Source: DASVCZ01 sp036381335 (GTDB lineage: Bacteria; Patescibacteriota; Microgenomatia; UBA1400; PJMF01). Taken from it: DNA of 10,492 nucleotides. Shown here one piece after another: positions 6,415-10,492 of this stretch. Every line of letters begins with the position of its first letter. Positions within the stretch are counted from its first letter, which is position 1. The notes beneath the pieces were generated by a model. It searched no databases. It was not told the DNA's origin and worked only from the letters and a program-made list of their open reading frames with translations. Where the stretch lies: positions 1 to 10,492 of the forward strand of contig DASVCZ010000006.1 in the NCBI GenBank assembly GCA_036381335.1, in the 5' to 3' direction. The position numbers and the translations under genes are program-made.

Positions 6415-7239
6415 CTACTCAATCGGCTTGATCTCGAACTCGGTCCCACCCTCGGGATAATCAAACCGGACTGCGGCCGTCTTTTCCCGCATGTGGTGGA
6501 CCCGTAAGAAGAGTTCAATAAATGGATCGTCATAACCAGAAGAACCAGCATTAACCGCTAACACACCACGATCAACAGTGAAACCACCGTCTGCTACCAC
6601 TCCCAACATGCTGACGCCATTCAAAATTACCTGCACCTTATCACCCACTTTTAATCCTCGTTCCTTCAGGTGAGACTTTCGCATGCTCGTTTTCATGTTG
6701 CCGAAACCATCTGTCCAGGCTATTAAGTTACTAGGAATTTCTGGAATATCGTCAATATTCAGCTCGTCTGTCAAGATTGACCGATCACCGTTAATCAATT
6801 TTGCTACACTTTCCGGGAAAAAGTCACGAGAGCGGAACTGACTTCCTTGATCTGGACAATCAATGTCACGGAACTCGACAATGTGATCTTTGACAAAGCC
6901 AAAAGCAAATTCAGAGTAGACGTTGACGATTTCCACTCCGTTATCGAGACGAGCATACTTGATGCCATGATCAAGGTTATTCTTCATGGCTTTACTCTTA
7001 TCCCGGCGAGGCGCCGCGTTGCCATAGATGAACATCTTGCCGGTATTAGGCGCAAAAGCGTACTGTTGGGTCACGAAACCAATGGCCATCGTATCCAAAG
7101 AGGGAACTGAAGTCGGATGAATCCGCACCCCGTGAGGATTATTCAGGTGATACTGCAGTCGGCTGGAGATTTCACCGAACTCGAGGCCGTTAGCAGCATA
7201 ATCACAAATAACATGAAGCAAAATTGAACTATCAGACAT
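6415..7239 (-). CDS. Divergent SAM hydroxide adenosyltransferase-like protein (DUF62 family)
   Basis: 274 residues from the ATG at 7239, chosen because AAGGAG lies 5 bases upstream; an in-frame TTG at 7263 precedes that site. The layout follows the SAM-dependent hydrolase/chlorinase/fluorinase family (Pfam PF01887): an N-terminal alpha/beta part with MFIYGNAAPRRDK (69-81) where the family has a VVDPGVGTxRR motif, KYARLDNGVEI (94-104) where it has PDNG, then a C-terminal beta-barrel part with IAWTDGFGNMKTSM (173-186) matching the family's D-x-FGN-x-xTN element and GVLAVNAGSSGY (225-236). Family members hydrolyse SAM to adenosine and methionine. Here the N-terminal TDFG is replaced by CDYA (12-15) and DPGVG is lost, so the active site may be changed or dead. 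It has its own extended -10 promoter, divergent from trigger factor. Confidence 0.6.
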   Translation of the reverse strand: MSDSSILLHVICDYAANGLEFGEISSRLQYHLNNPHGVRIHPTSVPSLDTMAIGFVTQQYAFAPNTGKMFIYGNAAPRRDKSKAMKNNLDHGIKYARLDNGVEIVNVYSEFAFGFVKDHIVEFRDIDCPDQGSQFRSRDFFPESVAKLINGDRSILTDELNIDDIPEIPSNLIAWTDGFGNMKTSMRKSHLKERGLKVGDKVQVILNGVSMLGVVADGGFTVDRGVLAVNAGSSGYDDPFIELFLRVHHMREKTAAVRFDYPEGGTEFEIKPIE

Positions 7240-7243
7240 GAGT

Positions 7244-7249
7244 CTCCTT
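7244..7249 (-). promoter_or_regulatory. Ribosome-binding site deciding the 7239 start
   Basis: On the minus strand AAGGAG (7244-7249) precedes the ATG at 7239 at near-ideal spacing. It is one of only two good Shine-Dalgarno sequences in the window, and it sets the start of the DUF62-like gene at the methionine following residues encoded from the upstream TTG. Confidence 0.75.
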
Positions 7250-7272
7250 TTATTATTACTCAAGAAACCTCA

Positions 7273-7281
7273 AGTATACCA
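7273..7281 (-). promoter_or_regulatory. Extended -10 promoter of the DUF62-like gene
   Basis: On the minus strand TGGTATACT fits TGnTATACT. The predicted start near 7266 gives a leader of roughly 27 bases that contains the AAGGAG site. The -35 position (7296-7301, TATAAC) is poor and lies on the divergent trigger-factor -10. Confidence 0.55.
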
Positions 7282-7294
7282 TGAAGTGGTCGGA

Positions 7295-7303
7295 TGTTAT
7301 AAT
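7295..7303 (+). promoter_or_regulatory. Extended -10 promoter of trigger factor (leaderless or nearly so)
   Basis: TGTTATAAT is a perfect extended -10 (TGnTATAAT) ending 8 bases before the ATG at 7312. Transcription should start between about 7310 and 7312, leaving no room for a ribosome-binding site. The -35 position (7275-7280) has no consensus match and overlaps the divergent -10. Confidence 0.65.
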
Positions 7304-7311
7304 CTGGACCT

Positions 7312-8247
7312 ATGACTGAAGAAAATAAAAAAGCCAAAAATCAAAAACAAAAAGTTGACCCCGCCAATGACGTGATTGCGGAAAACACCGTTCTCGAACT
7401 AACTATCCCTTGGAAAACTGCTCATCGCGCCTACAATCAAGTTCTGACTCAAGTAGCTCAAGGTCTGAAAGCTCCTGGTTTTCGTAAAGGCAAAGTGCCC
7501 GTCAAAATGGCCGAAGAAAAAGTGGGCCGAGCCGAACTCGTCGAACGTACTCTTAACCAAGTGGTCCCCCCAGCCTACCAACGCTTAATTGAGGAAAAGA
7601 AGCGAAAACCCTTAACTCAACCGGAAATTAAACCCCTGAAGCTGGACTGGGAGCAAGACTGGCTATTAGAAGTCCAGATTGCTGAGGAACCCAAAGTCAC
7701 ATTAGGTGATTATAAAAAAGCTGTTAAAAAGGGCAAAGCTGATCACGAAAAAGAACACGCTCAAGAAGAAAAAGATAAAAAGGACAAGAAAGCTACTAAA
7801 GATACCCACGGACATGACCATGATCACCAAGAAGAAGATCACCTCCTCCAGCACATCTTTAAAGAGTTAGTAACTTCGGTCAAACCTCGGATCCCCGAGT
7901 TATTGCTCAAAGAACAAACTCGAGCTGAACTCCAACGCTTAGCTCGCAGCCTGGAACAGATGAAAATCTCAGTCGACGATTATCTCAAGCGCCGAGGGAT
8001 GACCTTTGAACAACTGAGCCAAGAACTGGCTACCGTGGCCTTAGGCCAGCTGCAAGTGGAGTATATTCTAAAAGCTGTGGTAGCTGAAGAAAAACTTGAT
8101 GCCACCGACAAAGAGATTGCTGCTAAAAAAGACGAGATGATCAAGCAGGGCAGTCAGAAGGAATCGCTTGAGACAGAATATGCTCAAAATTATCTCAAAA
8201 GTGTTGTTACTCGAGATAAAGTGATCCAGCACTTACTGAAACTGTAA
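7312..8247 (+). CDS. tig: Trigger factor-like ribosome-associated chaperone without PPIase domain
   Basis: 311 residues, against about 430 for typical trigger factor. Trigger factor docks at the ribosomal exit tunnel and shields nascent chains. A lysine-rich N-terminal extension (1-22) is followed by the ribosome-binding domain (about 23-130) with the signature GFRKGKVP at 56-63. The FKBP-type prolyl-isomerase domain that usually follows is missing; in its place is a highly charged linker (about 135-180) with the run HGHDHDHQEEDH at 166-177, which could bind metal ions. From about 181 the sequence is helical and matches the C-terminal substrate-binding arms (SVKPRIPELLLKEQ, then LKRRGMTFEQL). 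The gene stands alone between its promoter and a terminator. The fold assignment is good; chaperone activity is inferred from the family. Confidence 0.88.
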   Translation: MTEENKKAKNQKQKVDPANDVIAENTVLELTIPWKTAHRAYNQVLTQVAQGLKAPGFRKGKVPVKMAEEKVGRAELVERTLNQVVPPAYQRLIEEKKRKPLTQPEIKPLKLDWEQDWLLEVQIAEEPKVTLGDYKKAVKKGKADHEKEHAQEEKDKKDKKATKDTHGHDHDHQEEDHLLQHIFKELVTSVKPRIPELLLKEQTRAELQRLARSLEQMKISVDDYLKRRGMTFEQLSQELATVALGQLQVEYILKAVVAEEKLDATDKEIAAKKDEMIKQGSQKESLETEYAQNYLKSVVTRDKVIQHLLKL

Positions 8248-8278
8248 TCCTTACTTTTTTCTTACTGGTTACATGCGT

Positions 8279-8309
8279 ACCTCTTACATAAGGAGGTTCT
8301 ACTTTTTTT
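8279..8309 (+). terminator. Rho-independent terminator of trigger factor
   Basis: ACCTCTTACATAAGGAGGT (8279-8297) folds into a 7-bp stem (one GU pair) with a 5-base loop and is followed by TCTAC and seven Ts (8303-8309). It lies about 30 bases after the trigger-factor stop codon. The AAGGAGG in its 3' arm is not followed by a start codon, so it is not read here as a ribosome-binding site. Confidence 0.7.
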
Positions 8310-8346
8310 CCAAATTTGGAGTATACTATCGTTAACAAGTACTGTC

Positions 8347-8375
8347 TTGCTAACTCGAGAACAATGGCCTATAAT
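8347..8375 (+). promoter_or_regulatory. Promoter of the NPF-motif protein/methyltransferase pair
   Basis: TTGCTA (8347-8352) lies 17 bases from a consensus TATAAT (8370-8375). The predicted start near 8382 gives a leader of about 19 bases with no Shine-Dalgarno before the ATG at 8401. A second -10-like TATACT at 8322-8327 lacks a matching -35. Confidence 0.65.
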
Positions 8376-8400
8376 ACGCAGCTCGGGTGTTTTCTAGTAT

Positions 8401-9084
8401 ATGGATCCATTTGCTCAACCCAAAACCAGCAAACCAAAATCTCAAAGCTCAACCATTAACCCTTTTGCCAAGGCGTTAGCCGAAACTGAGCACTCTTTTG
8501 GCAACCAACGACCTCCACAGCCTGGGCTCAACCCTTTTAGTGAAGCGCTGGCTCGCACTGGTGGTGCTGGGGTGGATGATTTCGGTGCCTTGAATCAGCC
8601 GAACCAGCTAGACCCTCTGGCTCAACAACGTCAACTAGAAGAGGAAAGAAAAAGACAGCAAAAAGAAGCTCTTCGTCGTAAGCTCCACGACCAAGTCAAT
8701 CCCGTCGATATGGTCAGCGTTTTTAGCGCTCGAGAGAAAAGAGTAGCTCAAGAACTGGAAAAAACTCGCCAAGAACTCCAAGCCTTAGCTAAAGAAATCG
8801 CCAAATTTTACAAAACTGTGGATATCGCTACCTTTGAAGAAGTAGTCAATCCCGGAACCGAAGGTTCTTACCACATCAGTTTCTACCAAAAGTTGCGCAA
8901 CTTTATCATGCTGCTGCGCCAGCACGTCCGGAGCGCGACTACCTGGGCCAACCAGATGACCGCCAAGAACAGCAAGAAGAAAAAGAAGAAAAAAGGCCCT
9001 TCCTTAGACTTTGGTCGTAATGAGACTAAAGCCGTTCACGATACCATGCACCACGAGCGGAGTAATGCCTTTAGTGGTGGTTAA
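8401..9084 (+). CDS. NPF-motif coiled-coil protein of unknown function (possibly a CPR-restricted DUF5660-like family)
   Basis: 227 residues; function not recognised. The first 75 residues look disordered (rich in P, Q, S, N) and repeat a short motif: NPFAKALAETE (20-30) and NPFSEALARTG (44-54), with reduced forms DPFAQP (2-7) and DPLAQQ (71-76), and NPVDMV at 100-105. A charged segment at about 74-135 (LEEERKRQQKEALRRK, then REKRVAQELEKTRQELQALAKEI) is predicted coiled coil or long helix. A compact region (about 136-185) contains EEVVNPGTEGSYHISFYQKL, a good candidate for the conserved core. A lysine run (191-198) and a short polar tail follow. No signal peptide or membrane segment is seen, so it is probably cytoplasmic; the basic run may contact nucleic acid. 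The DUF5660 resemblance is from memory and needs a profile search. Its stop overlaps the next gene's start. Confidence 0.75.
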   Translation: MDPFAQPKTSKPKSQSSTINPFAKALAETEHSFGNQRPPQPGLNPFSEALARTGGAGVDDFGALNQPNQLDPLAQQRQLEEERKRQQKEALRRKLHDQVNPVDMVSVFSAREKRVAQELEKTRQELQALAKEIAKFYKTVDIATFEEVVNPGTEGSYHISFYQKLRNFIMLLRQHVRSATTWANQMTAKNSKKKKKKKGPSLDFGRNETKAVHDTMHHERSNAFSGG

Positions 9085-9749
9085 TGGCATACTATAAGGT
9101 AATGCCGTTAGAAAACCCTCCTCAACCTGATTCTGTCCGTTTTAATAAAGAAAACCGACTCAAAATTGCTCGTCATGCCTACGAGCAAATGGCAGGGGAG
9201 TCTTTTTCCCTGGAAGCTAGACAGTCAGCTGTCGGCACTAAATATTGGCACAATATCCAGCGACTAATAACTGAACACCACCTGCCTCTTCCCGATGTTA
9301 CCAGCCTCAAAATGTTAGATCTAGGAGGTGGATCCGATACAGAAAAGGAGAATTCATTAATTGTCTACAAACCCTACTTTCCTCGTTATATGGCTGCCCT
9401 AGGAGCACCCACCGTGGTTAACATCGACGCTGGCCCTAAAGATAGTCAAATAGAAGACATCATGCAGCATCTCCAGACCTTCCTTTCTCTTGATCCTGAA
9501 TACTCTCTAGTTGAGGAACTTAAAGCCAAAGGTTTACCCACGACGTTTACTTTAATTTTCTCGTCCATGTTGGTAGACAACGTAGCTCCAGAGTTACAAC
9601 TAAAAAATATTTCCCCTAGTGCACTCAAGCAACGTATTCTGGACTGGGCTAAAGAATTACTCGAGGAGGGTGGCTACTTGATTCTTGATTCAGGGTATGA
9701 AGGATACGTGTTAAGAAATGGAGAGCTAGTCGCGTTTACTGCCTTGTGA
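9084..9749 (+). CDS. Class I SAM-dependent methyltransferase-like protein
   Basis: 221 residues. A Rossmann-type methyltransferase pattern is visible: motif I MLDLGGGSDTE (77-87), an acidic strand end VVNIDAGPKD (111-120) suited to binding the SAM ribose, a motif IV-like FTLIFSSMLVDN (155-166), and LLEEGGYLILDSG (192-204), which resembles the common strand after motif IV. The N-terminal 70 residues (with ARHAYEQMAGESFSLEARQ) form a helical cap of unknown role. The substrate cannot be told, and lack of NPPY or DPPY argues against a standard N6-adenine DNA methylase. The ATG overlaps the preceding stop by one base (TAATG), so the two proteins are probably translated together. The TGA stop occupies the last three bases of the convergent tRNA-Val gene. 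Confidence 0.7.
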   Translation: MAYYKVMPLENPPQPDSVRFNKENRLKIARHAYEQMAGESFSLEARQSAVGTKYWHNIQRLITEHHLPLPDVTSLKMLDLGGGSDTEKENSLIVYKPYFPRYMAALGAPTVVNIDAGPKDSQIEDIMQHLQTFLSLDPEYSLVEELKAKGLPTTFTLIFSSMLVDNVAPELQLKNISPSALKQRILDWAKELLEEGGYLILDSGYEGYVLRNGELVAFTAL

Positions 9750-9820
9750 ACCCGAGAGGACTCGAACCTCTGGCCTCTTCGATGTCAACGAAGCGCTCTA
9801 ACCAACTGAGCTACGGGTTC
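9747..9820 (-). tRNA. tRNA-Val (anticodon GAC)
   Basis: 74 bases form a clean cloverleaf: acceptor GAACCCG/CGGGTTC, D-arm GCTC/GAGC, anticodon arm CTTCG-TTGACAT-CGAAG with anticodon GAC, T-arm AGAGG-TTCGAGT-CCTCT, discriminator A. CCA is not encoded (the discriminator is followed by CAAGG). The 3' end overlaps, on the opposite strand, the stop codon of the methyltransferase-like gene. Confidence 0.97.
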
Positions 9821-9834
9821 AGATTTAGGGGTTT

Positions 9835-9863
9835 ATTATACCCAAAGAGTACCTAGTACACAA
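9835..9863 (-). promoter_or_regulatory. Promoter of tRNA-Val
   Basis: On the minus strand TTGTGT (9858-9863) is 17 bases from a consensus TATAAT (9835-9840). The predicted start near 9828 leaves a leader of about 8 bases. Its -35 overlaps the -35 position of the divergent infC promoter. Confidence 0.65.
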
Positions 9864-9885
9864 TTCTAGAAATACTTGATATAAT
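9857..9885 (+). promoter_or_regulatory. Promoter of infC
   Basis: TGATATAAT (9877-9885) is a perfect extended -10. A weak TACACA sits at the -35 position (9857-9862) with 17-base spacing. The predicted start near 9892 gives a leader of about 59 bases before the GTG at 9951. Confidence 0.65.
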
Positions 9886-9914
9886 TCTGATTCTGAACTC
9901 AAGTAATAACTAGA

Positions 9915-9927
9915 CTGCCCAAGGCAG
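9915..9927 (+). promoter_or_regulatory. Small hairpin in the infC leader
   Basis: CTGCC-CAA-GGCAG is a perfect 5-bp stem with a 3-base loop, 23 bases before the infC start codon. No T-run follows, so it is not a terminator. It could affect initiation on infC, but this is only a structural observation. Confidence 0.4.
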
Positions 9928-9950
9928 ACACCTATACACACCTAGACAAC

Positions 9951-10492
9951 GTGATTAGAAAAAAACGAACATTTCAACCTCGACAGTGGGATGGTATCAT
10001 CGCCAACCACCGGATTCGTTTCCCAGAGGTGAGAGTGCTATCAGATCGGGGCGAACAACTAGGTGTCATGTCCAGCCAAGAAGCCATGATCAAGGCTCAA
10101 ACAGCGGGTAAAGACTTGGTCTTACTTAGCGAAGCAGCCAAACCACCGGTAGTCAAGATCATTGAGTTAGCTAAGTTTAAGTATCAAAAACAACAAAAAG
10201 ACGCCGAAAGTCGGAAAAAATCAAAGAAACAAGACTTAAAAGAGGTCCGTTTCACCCCCTTTATGGGCGAAGCAGACTTCCAGTCTCGCCTGAAAAAGGT
10301 AGTTACCTTTTTAGAAAAAGGTGATAAAGTAAGACTTTCTTTGATGTTTAAGGGCCGAGCTATCACTAAGAAAGAGTTCGGCTACGACCGGATGAATGAG
10401 ATCATCGCTCAAACTGAAGAGATCTCGACCGTAGAAATGGCACCAAAATTAATGGGAAACAAGTTAATTGCCCAATTGATGCCGAGTAAGAA
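9951..10492 (+). CDS. infC: Translation initiation factor IF-3 (3' end outside window)
   Basis: 180 codons are visible and the frame is open to the window end. IF-3 binds the 30S subunit, prevents premature 50S joining and checks the start codon and initiator tRNA. The N-domain shows IRFPEVRVLSDRGEQLGVMS and SQEAMIKAQTAGKDLVLLSEAAKPPVVKI, the basic linker has YQKQQKDAESRKKSKK, and the C-domain has LKEVRFTPFMGEADFQSRLKK, FLEKGDKVRLSLMFKGR and PKLMGNKLIAQL, all in the order of known IF-3. The start is taken as GTG at 9951; the next codon, ATT at 9954, is also conceivable because E. coli infC starts at AUU. No ATG or Shine-Dalgarno is near. Only a few C-terminal residues should be missing; rpmI and rplT commonly follow. 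Confidence 0.96.
   Translation, partial: MIRKKRTFQPRQWDGIIANHRIRFPEVRVLSDRGEQLGVMSSQEAMIKAQTAGKDLVLLSEAAKPPVVKIIELAKFKYQKQQKDAESRKKSKKQDLKEVRFTPFMGEADFQSRLKKVVTFLEKGDKVRLSLMFKGRAITKKEFGYDRMNEIIAQTEEISTVEMAPKLMGNKLIAQLMPSK

Noticed and set aside
7240..7263. TTG start for the DUF62-like gene at 7263
   Set aside because: The AAGGAG site lies downstream of it and points to the ATG at 7239.
8971..8996. A-rich lysine-coding run (including AAAAAAG) as a programmed frameshift site
   Set aside because: The zero frame continues with sensible sequence to a stop that couples to the next gene; no alternative frame product or stimulatory structure is evident.
1..10492. CRISPR array, insertion sequence, phage, toxin-antitoxin or restriction system
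   Set aside because: No regularly spaced repeats, transposase, integrase or terminal inverted repeats were seen, and nearly all sequence is accounted for by housekeeping genes.

Overview
The window looks like ordinary chromosome from an uncultured, small-genome bacterium, most likely of the Candidate Phyla Radiation (Patescibacteria), perhaps the Microgenomates side. That placement is inference. It rests on a trigger factor without its prolyl-isomerase domain, a MiaB that stops before the usual TRAM domain, a small NPF-motif protein resembling CPR-restricted families, tRNA genes without encoded CCA, few Shine-Dalgarno sites, and several strong promoters that sit almost on the start codon. TGA is used as a normal stop codon.

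Layout. Positions 1-462 (+) hold the C-terminal end of a ComM/YifB-type Mg-chelatase-like ATPase. It converges on a long minus-strand block (7239 down to 489) which, in transcription order, carries: a divergent SAM-hydroxide adenosyltransferase-like protein; tRNA-Cys(GCA); a ferric-reductase-like haem membrane protein; miaB; miaA; an AI-2E-family membrane protein; the RNase P RNA gene rnpB; a small MscS-related membrane protein; and uppP. The block ends at a hairpin terminator at 461-489. Divergent from it on the plus strand (7312 onward) are a trigger-factor-like chaperone with its own terminator, then a two-gene unit (NPF-motif coiled-coil protein and a class I methyltransferase-like protein), then tRNA-Val(GAC) on the minus strand, and the 5' part of infC (IF-3), cut by the window end.

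How the genes fit together. Most of the window is housekeeping for RNA and translation: rnpB matures tRNA 5' ends, MiaA and MiaB act in sequence on A37 of tRNAs that read UNN codons, and the tRNA-Cys in the same block carries the A36-A37-A38 motif that MiaA recognises. Trigger factor and IF-3 serve nascent-chain folding and initiation. UppP serves cell-wall lipid-carrier recycling. The two other polytopic proteins beside rnpB are of uncertain physiological role.

No mobile element, CRISPR array, defence system or phage gene is visible. The points most worth a second look are the altered L15 loop of RNase P RNA alongside CCA-less tRNA genes, a degenerate 8-bp tandem array ending in a promoter that would give a leaderless mRNA, closely packed divergent promoters, the NPF-motif protein/methyltransferase pair, and the reduced forms of trigger factor and MiaB.
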